64,000 bases of DNA from Euglena gracilis (lineage: Eukaryota > Euglenida > Euglenophyceae > Euglenales): positions 49,207,847 through 49,271,846 of the forward strand of contig CP154954.1 in NCBI GenBank assembly GCA_039621445.1, in the 5' to 3' direction. The notes below the pieces were generated by a model. It had not been told where the DNA came from. It saw only the letters and a list, made by a program, of their open reading frames with translations, and did not search any database. Both the position numbers and the translations under genes were made by a program. Shown here in pieces: positions 11,931 through 21,921 of this stretch. How positions within the stretch are numbered: position 1 is the first letter of the stretch; every line of letters starts with the position of its first letter.

Positions 11931-12885
11931 GGTGGTGTTTGGGGTCGTTCTGTCTGAAATTTTACTATTGTGGTCGGTGTGCGCGACACGTCGTCATGGT
12001 GTGCCCATTTCGCACTCCGACGACGTCCATCTTTACGGTCATTACAGTCTGTGAAGGTGTGCAAACGCCGACCACGTGCGCATTTTCGCAAACCGACCAC
12101 ACTTTTTTATTTCGACCTGGTACTTGCATTTGATACATGTGTTTTTTAATGCATTTATGTCTGTTTTCAGAGAAAAGCTGCGTCGTAAAGCCCTTCCAGT
12201 TATTGTTATTTCAAAAGGCTCAATGCAGCGATGCCTGTTCATGTGCCATGATACTTGATTGCACCCCTTTGTACAAAGGTGCCTCAGGTCGGTTTTCGCA
12301 AATGCGCACATATTGACGGTGTGTGCATTTGCGCAAATCGACCTCATATTCCGTAGAGTGGTCGCTGTGTGAAATTGCGCACATCGACATTCTTTCTTGT
12401 CCAAAAGATGGCTGCAATGAATCATTCCAGTGAAATTTGGTTTGGCATCCTAACCTCCCATCCTGGTTCCCTGCGCTCTGGCTGACATCCAAAAACACAG
12501 GTCCGAGGCCGGCAAAAAAAAAAACAAAACAGTGCGTCAAAATCCCCCAAGGGGACCAGCCAGGGCCGCCAACAATCGGTGAGGAGAGCCGTATGCACAA
12601 AATGGGGGGAGGCGGCACCGGAGTTTTGGTGTTTTCTCAGTTTGGGGGGGGCAGGTCTGGGGGTCTTTCATTCCGACGGAAAACAGCAAAAACAAAAACA
12701 CAGAGAGCCGGGGCCAAAAACGAGAAATTCCCTGCATTTTGTCCAATCCTGCTGCCTCTCGCTCTCACCCCTTGCAACACCAGCGTCAAAGTGGCTTTTG
12801 GTCGATGTGCGAAGTTGCTCAAATGGACCAAAAAAAGCTTAAGTGCGAGATGTGCCGCCTAAGTTGATGCACTCACGGCAAACGT
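11931..12885. other. No supported gene
   Basis: Mixed DNA in which short words such as 'gtgcgaaattgcgcaaat' recur (about 11960-12080, 12290-12390, 12795-12830). These suggest a low-copy local repeat. Open frames on both strands are short and show no recognisable domain. Confidence 0.35.
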
Positions 12886-13613
12886 TCATGCCAGGCTCAC
12901 AGAAGCACCCCACACGCGGTATGTAGCGTTGATTTGCAGGACGATGACCACCCGGCCGTGTTCATCTTGCAGGCACAAACAGGGTTCGATATAAGGAGAG
13001 GAGGGGGGTGGTCCGGACCCCCCCCTGCGGGCCAGGAGGGGGGGGGGACACCCCCCCCACCTAAACAGTGGCGCGGTCAGGGTGAAAATCGCGCCGGGCC
13101 GAAAATTTTTGACCCCCCAAATCGACCAAAAGTGCCATTTTGGGCACTTTTTGCGCAAAAATTGGCCAAAAATGCAAAAAAAATTCGGCGCGAAGCGCCG
13201 GAGGAAAAAATTGATCCTTTTTGGGGGGGTCCCGGGTACCCCCCCAGGGTCGGTCCGGACCCCCCTGGCAGGTGGGGGGGGGGGGGGCCCCCCCCGGGGG
13301 GCCAGGAGGGGGGGGGGGGGGGGGACACCCCCACCTAAACCATGTACGCCCTCCTTATATCGAACCCTGGGCACAAATCGGTACAACTCAGCTCCGGCAT
13401 CCGCAGGATGCGCAGCGCCACACACATGATGCGTCCACTGACAAGGCCCCCATTGGTGCAGGTGACGAAGGCGCGGTCCCCAGGGGCAACCAACCAACAC
13501 CCTCGCCGCACTCCGGTGCATAGCTGCCTCGGGGTCGAATGCTTTCCACTTTGCAAGTCCCTTTGAACACTCAGGAAAGAACAGCCTTTGAAAGTAAACA
13601 CCCAGCACTCCAA
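12886..13613 (-). CDS. Unrecognised protein, C-terminal exons split by a MITE intron
   Basis: Minus-strand gene end. The upstream exon (about 13613-13370) has strong G/C third-position bias and contains APGDRAFVTCTNGG and SGRIMCVALRI. The downstream exon, continuing to TGA at 12886-12888, begins LQDEHGRVVIVL and ends in VWGASVSLA. Between them lies a 390-bp inverted-repeat element (12980-13369). Excising it together with one copy of the 8-bp duplication joins the exons in frame through TDLC-LQDEHG; without excision the frame runs into repeat-derived Pro/Gly/Arg sequence. The start is not resolved; an ATG at 13611-13613 is in frame but may be internal. I do not recognise the family. Confidence 0.6.
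12980..13369 (+). mobile_element. hAT-like MITE acting as an intron (GATATAAGG family, copy 2)
   Basis: 390 bp. Termini are CAGGGTTCGATATAAGGAG and CTCCTTATATCGAACCCTG, perfect complements over 19 bp. They are flanked by a perfect 8-bp duplication GGCACAAA (12972-12979, 13370-13377). It holds a GCGAAGC hairpin at 13186-13201. It sits inside a minus-strand coding exon and its exact removal restores the frame, so it behaves as a recently gained nonconventional intron. Confidence 0.95.
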
Positions 13614-13915
13614 AGAACTCTTTGTTCAATCACATCACAAAAAAAGAACTGCTGCCAAATTTTGCAAAAAAAAACTGCCAGCCAGGCTTTTGCTCAAGGG
13701 GGTCCACTGTTTAGACATTTTTATAGACACTGGGGGAAAAAAACACCAGCTGGACCCCGCTGCCCTGGGGGAGGGGGGGTTCCGGGTCCCCCCCCCAATG
13801 AAAATCCCTCCGGCGCTGTGCGCCGGGTGGAAAAAAGGTTTTAACACTGCTTTGTGACTGATTCTTTCAAAAAAAACCCAAAAATGACAGTCCGAAAAAA
13901 AATTTTGCTTTGTGC
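13614..13915. other. Short unassigned segment
   Basis: Upstream (minus sense) of the gene ending at 12886. It contains a C-run/G-run fragment with a CCGGCGCTGTGCGCCGG hairpin (about 13808-13824). No exon could be joined. Confidence 0.3.
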
Positions 13916-14765
13916 GGGGTTTACCACCGGTTCGTGCTAGGAAGCCTGAAATCCGGTTCGTGAGTGTTCGTGATTGTTCGTGATTGTTCGTGATTGTTCG
14001 TGCTTCCAAAAAACCGCCCGGTTTTCCATTTTCCTTGGCAAAAAGTTATTCTTCTTGTGCTTTGGTTTCTTGTGCCTCTTTTAATCAACATATTCAGGTC
14101 AATGGGGAAAGCAAAAGAGGCTTGGAAGATGCACTGCAAAGCAACGAAAAATCAGTGCCAACGTATCATCAAGCAGACTGTGAGATCAGCAATTTTCTGC
14201 CTCTTTGGGGCAGGTTGTTCGTTGGGAACCTGACACCGAAGGACAAAAATACACCTTTTGAAAAACACAAAATACCTCCATATCACGTTTGGGTGCATCC
14301 ATCAATTCACCTAAAAGACCAGGGTTTTCCACAATCTTTGGTTTGCGAAGGAGGTTGTCCTTGCGAGTTGACGATGAAACATGTCGCTTTGCATATGTCT
14401 TCTCGGCCCAGTGCACTGAAACATGGCAAACACTGCACCACATTTCTGAACCTCTCACTTCCATCACTCCACCAAACTGAAAAAGGTGACAAAAAGGGGG
14501 GAAATCAAACAAGATAGATATGACACCTGGGCAGCATGCTTTTGAGGAGTCATTTTGCCACCTCCTTCCATGATCTTTTCTCTTTGGTTAATTGAGCAAC
14601 ACCGTCATTCTCAGAAAAAGACATTTCTGCAAGGGTGACGAAAAAATTCGGTTCGTGATTGTTCGTGATTGTTCGTGATTGTTCGTGATTTTGCCAAAGT
14701 CCCAAGTTTGTGATGGTTCGTGATTGTTCGTGATTGTTCGTGGCACGAACCGGTGAAAAACCCTG
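13916..14765 (-). mobile_element. hAT-like element with subterminal repeats and an internal ORF
   Basis: 850-bp element flanked by a perfect 8-bp duplication CTTTGTGC (13908-13915, 14766-14773). The right end is AAACCCTG. The left end is GGGGTTT, apparently a damaged CAGGGTTT. Next to both ends are ACCGGTTCGTG and its complement, then arrays of 'ttcgtgattg' (about 13950-14010 and 14650-14755). Such subterminal arrays are typical of hAT transposase-binding regions. The centre carries a minus-strand ORF with a zinc-finger motif (separate entry). Confidence 0.8.
14186..14512 (-). CDS. Zinc-finger ORF inside the hAT-like element
   Basis: A minus-strand frame carries MWCSVCHVSV, then WAEKTYAKRH and STRKDNLL. 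This is a C-x2-C...H arrangement with a Lys/Arg-rich tail, like the BED or CGGBP1-type fingers found at the N terminus of hAT transposases. The final His of the finger is replaced (SSSTR), so zinc binding may be lost. An AG acceptor follows a T-rich tract on the minus strand just upstream of FGGVMEVRG. No catalytic RNase-H-like region is present, so at most this is a remnant or a first exon. The plus strand is also open here (13984-14517), so the strand choice rests on the motif. Confidence 0.35.
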   Translation of the reverse strand: MFDFPPFCHLFQFGGVMEVRGSEMWCSVCHVSVHWAEKTYAKRHVSSSTRKDNLLRKPKIVENPGLLGELMDAPKRDMEVFCVFQKVYFCPSVSGSQRTTCPKEAENC

Positions 14766-15049
14766 CTTTGTGCTGGTCAGTTGGAAAAAATTCCTAGCCC
14801 TGCTAGCAGCCACTAGGCCCACTGGGGGGAGGGTGTCCACTTGCCAAATTTGGACTGCCCGCCCCCCCCTTGTTGTACGACCGGGTTCCTGCAACCTGTG
14901 ACCGGGGGGTGGTCATAAATGAGGGGGCGGTCATAGGTAAGGTGGTGTCCAATTTTTCGCAACCTGCAACCTGTGACGGGGGGGGGTGCTCTGGGGTGCC
15001 TGCCCATAGCAGGCACCCCCCCCCCGGTGTTTCCCAGTGCCGACCCAGC
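14766..15049. other. Short segment between two elements
   Basis: Contains an imperfect repeat 'cctgtgaccgggg' and a small CTG/CAG hairpin 'ggtgcctgcccatagcaggca' related to the neighbouring family. No gene. Confidence 0.4.
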
Positions 15050-15343
15050 CATGCTTTTGCTTGCCAACCGGGGGGGGGGGGGGGGTGTGGGTGCTATAGG
15101 GTGCCTGCCCCTAGCAGGCACACCCCCCCCGGGGGGGATAGGGGTCCGGGCCGGACCCAGAAAATTTTCATTGAAAATGGCCTTTTCCGGGCCCCCGGCG
15201 CCGAAGGCGCCGGGGTCGGAGGGGGGTGCCTGCTAGGGGCAGGCACCCCCCAAAACCCTACCCCCCCCCCCCGGGGGGGGTGCCTGCCCCTAGCACCCAC
15301 CCCCCCCCCCCGTGGGGTAGGCACCCGACTAAGCACAAGCCTG
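15050..15343 (+). mobile_element. hAT-like MITE, GCTTGTGCTTA family (copy 2)
   Basis: 294 bp. Left end CATGCTTTTGCTTGCC, right end GACTAAGCACAAGCCTG, with a perfect 8-bp duplication GACCCAGC (15042-15049, 15344-15351). The interior closely follows the copy at 11587-11904, including the GGCGCCGAAGGCGCC hairpin at about 15195-15212. Confidence 0.92.
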
Positions 15344-15429
15344 GACCCAGCCAATTTCCCTTTGAAAATGGCCATTTTCGGGCCCTGGCACCTTCGGCGC
15401 TGGGGGGGGGGTGCTCTAGCACCACCCAC

Positions 15430-15596
15430 CAGGGTTCGATATAAGGACAGGTGGGGGGGGGTGGCCCGGACCCCCCCACCCGGGCAAGGCGGGGGGGGGG
15501 GGGTGGGGGGGACACCCCCCCCCACCTAAACAGGTGTGCGGTCAGGGTGGCCGAATTCGCGCCGGGCCGAAAATTTTTGACCCCCCAAACTTCGAC

Positions 15597-15639
<43 letters not shown>

Positions 15640-15894
15640 AAAAAAAAAAACAAAAAGTGCCATTTTTGGGGCACTTTTTTGTGGCAAAAAATGTGGCCAC
15701 ATGCAAAAAAATTTCGGCGGCAAAGGCGCCGGAGGAAAAATTGAACGCCTTTTTGGGGGGGTCCCCCCGGGAAACCCCCCCGAGGGTCGGTCCGGACCCC
15801 CCTGGCAGGTGGGGGGGGGGTGGTCCGGACCCCTCCATGCGGGCCAGGAGGGGGGGAGCCTAAACCATGTACGCCCTCCTTATATCAAACCCTG
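15430..15894 (+). mobile_element. hAT-like MITE, GATATAAGG family (copy 3)
   Basis: 465 bp. Ends CAGGGTTCGATATAAGGA and CTTATATCAAACCCTG, with a perfect 8-bp duplication CCACCCAC (15422-15429, 15895-15902). It is longer than the other copies because an A run (15598-15638) has expanded inside it. It lies 86 bp from the previous element, so elements insert close to one another. Confidence 0.93.
15598..15638. repeat. Poly-A tract
   Basis: Run of about 41 A inside the element at 15430-15894. The matching position of the other copies has only a few A, so this is an expansion after insertion. Confidence 0.95.
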
Positions 15895-15902
15895 CCACCC
15901 AC

Positions 15903-16230
15903 CCCAAAACACGACCCCCCCCCCAGACAGAACGGGCAGGCCTGGTGGGGGGAGTCGACCACCCCAACCTGGGAGGTGGGGGGGGGGGTCGAACCCCCCC
16001 ACCCACCACAGCATTTTCATGAATTTCTTTTAACAAATCCACCCGGCGCTGAAGGCGCTGGGGAAAACTTTTGGGGGTTGAAAATTGCTGAATTGTGATC
16101 TCCCGGAAATACGGGAGGAGGAGGTGGGGGGGTCCGCCATACAGGGGGTGGGGGGGGTCGACCCCCCCCCCCCCCCCCCGGCTGTTTGGCGATTCCCGTT
16201 TTTGCCCTGTCCGGGGGGGGTCGAAAGTGG
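15903..16230. repeat. gtcgaccccccc repeat block
   Basis: C-run/G-run repeats with 'ggggtcgaccccc' words, ending GATTCCCGTTTTTGCCCTG near 16190-16210. This resembles the right end of the family at 34103-34728. The matching left end is not clear, so this is a damaged copy. Confidence 0.55.
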
Positions 16231-16245
16231 TAGAAGTGTACACTT

Positions 16246-16520
16246 CCTCAAACAGAAGCCTGGATGGGAAGATGATAACAGTGGTGATGATGACGATGAG
16301 ATGGGATTGATGGGTTTGGGAATGGGAGCAAATATATTGTCATTTGCTTCAGGATGGGAACCACAAATCAGTTCCTTGATCCAGAAAAAAAAAACAGCTC
16401 TGCGCGAGTCCCCTCTTCCCAAGCACGGCACACGCAGCTGAGCCCACAGACTGCATCCGTTGTCAAAAAGTTCAGCAAATGCTGAAACACATCCGATGGC
16501 AAAGCCAATGGTCAAGGTAA
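16246..16520 (+). CDS. Candidate exon, acidic segment
   Basis: A plus frame reads KPGWEDDNSGDDDDEMG and then GLMGLGMGANILS and SLIQKKKTALRESPLPK before TGA. Another plus frame continues to a good conventional donor, AAG followed by gtaaag at about 16515, so a frameshift or short intron may lie near 16440. No family is recognised. The minus frame over the same bases is also open. It could be an upstream exon of the proline-rich gene at 17.8-18.5 kb. Confidence 0.3.
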
Positions 16521-17794
16521 AGCATTTGCTTCAAACACAAGGGGTTGCATTGGACTGGATATCATCATCTGGCCTTGGGGGGGTTCAAGAATCATTTCTC
16601 CGGGTTGGGTAAACCATGTCCCCCCCATGTAAGACCCCCTTTGGGAGTCAAAATCCTTGGAGGGTTCTTATATGGGGGGGTGGTCGTGGGCAAAGGGAGG
16701 GGGGTCTTTTATTTGTCTTGGGAGGCATGGTAACAGGAAGCAAGACTGGGGCTCATAGCAAAAGCTGTGTTGAGATCCATGGCTGACAGTGCTGCGCGGG
16801 TGCCCAGGCCCTGAAAAGGAAAGCACAATGGGGGTGTACGGGTCGCGGGGGAAATCGCGGTGGGGTCGAAGGGGTGTTTGCGGGGGGAACGTGGCAGTTT
16901 TCACGGGTCACGTGTGACCTGTGTGACCTCACATACAACGTCATATGTGACGTATTTTTGGACCTTTGGGTCCAACAATAGATCTAATTTGGAATTTGCC
17001 ACAAATTTTTGGCAATTTTGATTCCTAATTTGTGTGCCAATTCATAATTTGGGAGCCATTTTTGGCTCCCACTGGGATCCGGAAATCCTGCATGCGTGGG
17101 TCGCGGGGGGTCGCGGGGTGTGGTAGCAGGGGGCGGGGGGTGTCGCAGGGGGGGTCGCGGGGGGTACACCCCCAGTGAAATAAGGAAAGAGAATGGCATA
17201 TCTTCGTGCAAAGGGGTTTATGTGATAGTTGCAATCAGATTCAACTGAGTGAGAGGTGCTAGCTGGCTGGCTGGGTGGGCCAGCTTTGGGAATTACCCTC
17301 ACCCCCCCCCCCCTCAAAGTGGCCGCCCTCCAGGCCCCGTGGGAACCCAAAACGGCCACTCTGGGCGGGCGGGGGGGGGGGGGCAATTTGGGGGGTCAAA
17401 CTCTGGCCTTCGGCGCCAAAAGAAAGCAGCCACTTTGATGGGGGGGTAAACCAAAATTTGCCAAAAGAATTTGGCCACTTTGGGGGGGGGGGTGAGGGAA
17501 GCATCCCCCCCCAAGCTGTTCTCGTCCCCAAGACCCTTGACGGCCAATGGGAATAGCTCAGGGGGGGGGGGTCCAAGGAAAGATGAAAATTCTAGATTGA
17601 GATCTGCATGCCGATATACATGGGCATGCATATACATGGGAATTTTTTGAGAAAACAGCAATGCCCAGGCTGTTATAATTACGATGATTATAAGCTAATA
17701 CCAAAAACCTGGGGGAGATCTTCCCCCCCCCCTTTTTTCTCCCCTGGTTTTCCATTTATGCATATATTATCACAGATTTTTCTGACCATGACCC
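16521..17794. other. No supported gene; repeat fragments
   Basis: Contains 'tcgcggggggtcgcgggg' repeats (17095-17165) and a C/G-run block (17300-17580) with 'tggccactttgggg' words. The rest is mixed sequence with no decisive coding signal. Confidence 0.4.
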
Positions 17795-18491
17795 GATGTC
17801 CCACCACAGCAGCAACAGTTCCACCCCCACTCCCCCTCCCCCGACCCCTCCGACCCCCCCCCAGGCCCCCTCACGCTCTCCCCACCGTCGTCCCCCGAGG
17901 CCCCAGCTACTGGCACCCCCCCCCCGTTCCACAACGAGGACCCCGCCCAGACCACCCAGCTGGCCCAAAAACAAGAAGCATTTTCCCTGGGGGATGGCAT
18001 AATCTGGGCGGTTGGTTTGTTTTTTATGTGTTTGTTTTGGTCTGTTCCCTCTCTGAAGTTCTTCCTGCTGAAGTCCCCCCCAACCCCGACTCCACCTCTC
18101 CCCCCGCCCATCCTGGTCGGACGCCGACCATTCCCTGCCCCCACCCCCGGCTTCCCTTCCCCCCCCCCTACCCCCCCCCCCCCCGCGGGCCCCCAGGGTG
18201 GCTCCCCCCCCCCCCCCGCCAGTCCCAGCATCCCACCCCACCAGTCCCCGCAGCCCGGCCCCCGCCACCCCCACCAGCCAGCCCCCTGCCAGCCCCACCA
18301 GCAGCCAGCACCCCAGCCAGTCCCAGTCCTCCACCCGCCGCCGCGACCAGCTGCTCCCGCACCTCCACTCGTTGGGGCAGTGCGGGGGCTGCGGGGCGCA
18401 GCTGCTGAAGGGGGGCCACAACCGGCAGTTGTTTATTTGCCAGGAGTTGGACCAGTGGGAAAACAAAACAAAACCCTTTGTTTACACCTAG
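17795..18491 (+). CDS. Proline-rich protein with C-terminal CxxC segment (3' part)
   Basis: Two plus-strand segments with very strong G/C third-position bias. The first (about 17795-17990) is Pro/Ser/Gln-rich, followed by a short intron-like stretch (about 17995-18065, T-rich). The second (about 18190-18491) encodes a long Pro/Ser/Thr linker, then TRRRDQLLPHL, then GQCGGCGAQLL and RQLFICQELDQW, ending at TAG 18489-18491. C-x2-C followed by a third Cys suggests a small metal site. The frame of the first segment is ambiguous because Pro-rich DNA stays open in several frames. The linker suggests a disordered scaffold-type protein. I do not recognise the family. Confidence 0.5.
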
Positions 18492-19140
18492 CGTCCGAAA
18501 TGTTGCCCACGGCCAACAAAAGGAGGCTAGGCGCGCCGCTCGGGGGGGGGTCCGGCCCCCCCCGCCCCCCCCCCCCCCGCAGCCCCTGCGCGGCCACCCG
18601 CGCGGCCGATCGCCCCCCCCTGGCCCCCCCCCCACCCCCCACTGTGCCTAGCATAGCCAAGAAAAAAATTTTTGGTGAAAAAATCGCGATTTTTTGAGGT
18701 CCAAAAATGACCAAAAATGACCATTTTCGGACACAAAATGGCAAATTTGGGGGCCGCGCGCTCTGCGCGCGGCCAAAAAAGCACTTTTTGGTCAAAAATG
18801 GCCCAAAAATGGCAAAAAATGACCACTTTTTGGACCCGAAAATCACCGATCTTAGGATGCGTTCCGCCCGCGCGGCCGCCCTCGGACCCCCCCCCCCCAC
18901 CCCCCCCCCTCCCCCCCCGCGCGGCCGCCCGCGGCGCTCCCCCCCCCAGCCCCCCCCTGCTGTGCCTAGCCTCCAAAATATTTGCCCAGCGCCCACAAAA
19001 AATTTGCCCAGAGCTGTCAAAAATTTTTGCACTCCGCTGCCAAAAATATTTGCACTTGCTAAAAAAATGTTTGCCCTCCGTCATTTAATTTTTGCACAAT
19101 GAAAAAAAACCTTTCAGATGCACCGGTGCTTGCAGATGAA
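18492..19140. repeat. C/G-run repeats with tggcaaaaatgacc words
   Basis: Repeat-rich, with a GCCGCGCGC...GCGCGCGGCC hairpin near 18757-18775 and words such as 'ccaaaaatgaccattttcgg' that recur at 23.76-23.83 kb and 24.43-24.47 kb. Frames are open but repetitive. Confidence 0.6.
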
Positions 19141-19370
19141 TTCTCTATATCGAGAACTGTGTCCCAAACGCCGGTTCGGGCGGGAAACCTGTGCCTAGGA
19201 CGCCGGTTCGGGCGGTAGCCCGAACCGGCGTCCTAGGCACAGGTTTCCCGCCCGAACCGGCGTTTGGGACACAGTTTTTGAAACCGTGTATTGGGGGCTC
19301 TGGTTTCACGCCCGAACCGGCGGCCGAGGAATCACGGCCAATTTCGCCCAAAACACCCATGTTTGGGGAT
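19141..19370. repeat. Large palindrome with ccgaaccggcgt words
   Basis: A near-perfect inverted repeat centred near 19211, built from CGCCGGTTCGGGCGG units and their complements. It is flanked by 'tatatcgagaactgtgtccc'. An inverted relative lies at about 30880-31085, and others at 28560-28740 and 30130-30260. Non-coding. Confidence 0.8.
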
Positions 19371-20520
19371 GTGCAAAAATGGCAAAATGTGCAAATTTGG
19401 GCAAAAATGCGCAAAAAAAATGCGCAAATATGGAAAATGTGCAAAATTGGGCAAAAAAATGCGCAAAAAATGCGCAAAAAAAATGGAAAATGTGCAGAAA
19501 CGGGGGGGGGGGGAAATGTGCAAAAAAATGCGCAAAATGTGCAAAAAATGCGCATTTTTGAAAAAAATTGACAAAAATGCGCAAAAATGCGGAAAAATGC
19601 GCAGCACATTCCCTCCCTGCTTACTGTTCCTGTCCCGTGGCCCCCTTTTGGGTCCATGGGAACAGTAAGGGGGGGGGGCATGGTATTTCCGGGGGGGCTC
19701 CCAACCCGAATTTGGGCCGCTGGTTGGATTTGAGTTGTTGGCTGGCTGGACCCCCAGGATTGGCTATGACGATCCCAAAGGTCGGGCCGACCATTGGCTA
19801 TGGCTACCGACCCCCCCATATAAGACCCCCCCCCTGGGATTTTGTCTCCCGAGGGGGGTCTTAAATGGGGGGGGGGGGCATGGTATGCCATGGTCGGCCC
19901 GACCTCCGGGATCGTCATGCCAATCATCCACCCGGAGCCCCCCACGGCACCCCGGATTTCCAGATTTCTCCACTTTTCAGGACATTCTCTCCACTAATGA
20001 GGCAAATGACGCTTTCCTTTGACCGGAAAACGAAGTCGAAGGGAGATCAGGCAGTAGACTTTGGTCATTTTGACCCCTCTCCCCCCTCCCCTATGGTAAA
20101 GTTCACCGTTTGAAAGTTCACCGGAAGGTCCCGGACCCTCTCCCCCCCCCCTGCCTAACCCATCGGTGAACTTCACTGGTGAAGTTCACCATGAGCACTT
20201 TTTTGGCCAAAAATGGCCGAAAATGACATTTTTGGGCAAGTTTTCGGAAATTTTCGATTAAATTCCATGAAGCATCAACCTCAAAATGACCATTTTGAAA
20301 GGAAAGGTGCAAAATTTCACCCATGAAAATTTCACCCCCAACCATCAAAACGGTGAAGTTCACCGGTGAACTTCACTAGTGAACTTCACCGCCGAAAGTA
20401 CCCCCCGAACGGTGAACGTTCACCGGTGAAGTTCACCGGACCGGGGAGTCCACAGCCCCCCCCCCCCCCCCCCCTACAGCCTAACCTCCAAGGATCCTGA
20501 TTCTCCTTTCCACCTATCAA
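19371..20520. repeat. Composite of aaaatgcgc, tactgttcc and gttcaccgg repeat families
   Basis: 19371-19620 repeats the aaaatgcgc family. 19620-19920 has tactgttcc and ggtcgggccgacc words. 20090-20450 has multiple 'ggtgaacttcacc' palindromes, which also occur at 28190-28510 and 31240-31560. No coding signal. Confidence 0.6.
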
Positions 20521-20531
20521 ACATTCTATCA

Positions 20532-20672
20532 AAATTGGTGGGGGGGTACACGGGCTTTGTCCTGAGCCCTGTGTAGGGGTACACGGGCTTTGTCCGGAGC
20601 GTAGCTCCGGACAAAGCCCGTGTACCCCTACACAGGGCTCAGGACAAAGCCCGTGTACCCCCCCACCAATTT
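20532..20672. repeat. Perfect 141-bp palindrome
   Basis: Two 69-bp arms are exact complements around a 3-nt centre (GTA, 20601-20603). Each arm holds two copies of 'acgggctttgtcc'. The centre reads GGAGC-GTA-GCTCC. The unit recurs at about 22490-22620. Confidence 0.95.
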
Positions 20673-20944
20673 TATAAGCCCGTGTACCCCCCCCCCCTCC
20701 GGATTTGGACAAAGCCCGTGGACCCCCTACAGCGGCCATGTAGCGACCGTTGGCCTATTTTTTCCTTTCCACGGCTATGATGCTCCCACAGCTCGTTAAC
20801 GCGGCCGAGTCGGCTCTCCCGCTCCTGCCCGCACTTGATGATTTCCTAAGGGACCTGGAGAGAGGTTTGGAATCCTTGACCTGGAAATTTTTCAGGGCCG
20901 CATATGCCTTTTTTATATTTTTTACGCTCCCCTCTACTACAAAA

Positions 20945-21065
20945 AAGGGGTGGCGGACGCCGGTTCTGTCCAAAACCCGGCGTTCCGGACGCCGGTTCCG
21001 TCCGAAGGACGGAACCGGCGTCCGGAACGCCGGGTTTTGGACAGAACCGGCGTCCGCCACCCCTT
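20945..21065. repeat. Perfect 121-bp palindrome
   Basis: Two 59-bp arms are exact complements around a 3-nt centre (GAA, 21004-21006). The arms hold 'gacgccggttctgtcc' units that also occur at about 21085-21115 and 21775-21900. Confidence 0.95.
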
Positions 21066-21915
21066 GTTTAAAGCGGCGTTTTAGAGACGCCGGGTTCAGG
21101 ACAGAACCGGCGTCCTCACCCTTCGGTCAAAGGACACTCCCAGGACCAATCGCCGACCACTTATCTGCAATGTCACGCCACTTTGCATTTCACCAAATTC
21201 CGGCGATCGCGAGGGTATTTCTGGCTGTGTCGATCGTCCTGGTACAAACTCACCCCTCAATTGAAAGCTCTTTTCATCAGACGACTGGCGATCACCACCA
21301 AATTCAGCCACGCCGCCTGGAGCTCTTACTTTTTGTCACTGGGAAATCCTAATTTCACAACTCTGGTGCCCCCGGAACCCCTCAGGTGGTTGATTCGAAG
21401 AGAAAAAACGTTTCTGTAAGGTTTATTAAGCATCTCAAACCAAAAATTACTGAAAATCACCACACATTTCGACTCAGATTCTGGCCGATCCGACGATCGC
21501 GAGCGTATCTCGGGCTGCGTGCAACGTTAGGGTACCAAGTTACCCCTCGATCGAAAGCTCTTTTCAACAGACGACCAGCGGTGGTCATCAGATCTTTCCA
21601 CGATGCACGGTACTCTATTTCAAAATCTGGGCCAATTTTCACCAAATTTGGATATCCACCCCACTGGTCCCCAAATGGCAAAATTCATTGTCCTAGATGG
21701 TTGAAACAGTCATACCAGCACCTTAGGGCCACTTTTGGGCACTTTTCGTGACATTTTTAGGAATGAAAACCGGACGCGGGGTTTTGGACAAAACCGGCGT
21801 TCCTAACGCCGGGTTTTAGGACAGAACCGGCGTCCGGAAAACCCGTGGGGGGGGACGCCGGTTCTGTCCTGAACCCGGCGTCTCAAACGCCGGTTTAGGA
21901 TGAGGAACAGCTGCC
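21066..21915. other. Unassigned; diverged duplicate segments
   Basis: Two stretches (about 21180-21350 and 21480-21640) share an order of words such as 'cgatcgcgagngtat' and 'aaagctcttttca', so they look like an old local duplication. Similar 'atcgaaagctctt' words occur at 28.8-29.2 kb and 30.4-30.8 kb. No exon is supported. Confidence 0.45.
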
Positions 21916-21921
21916 TCAAAA

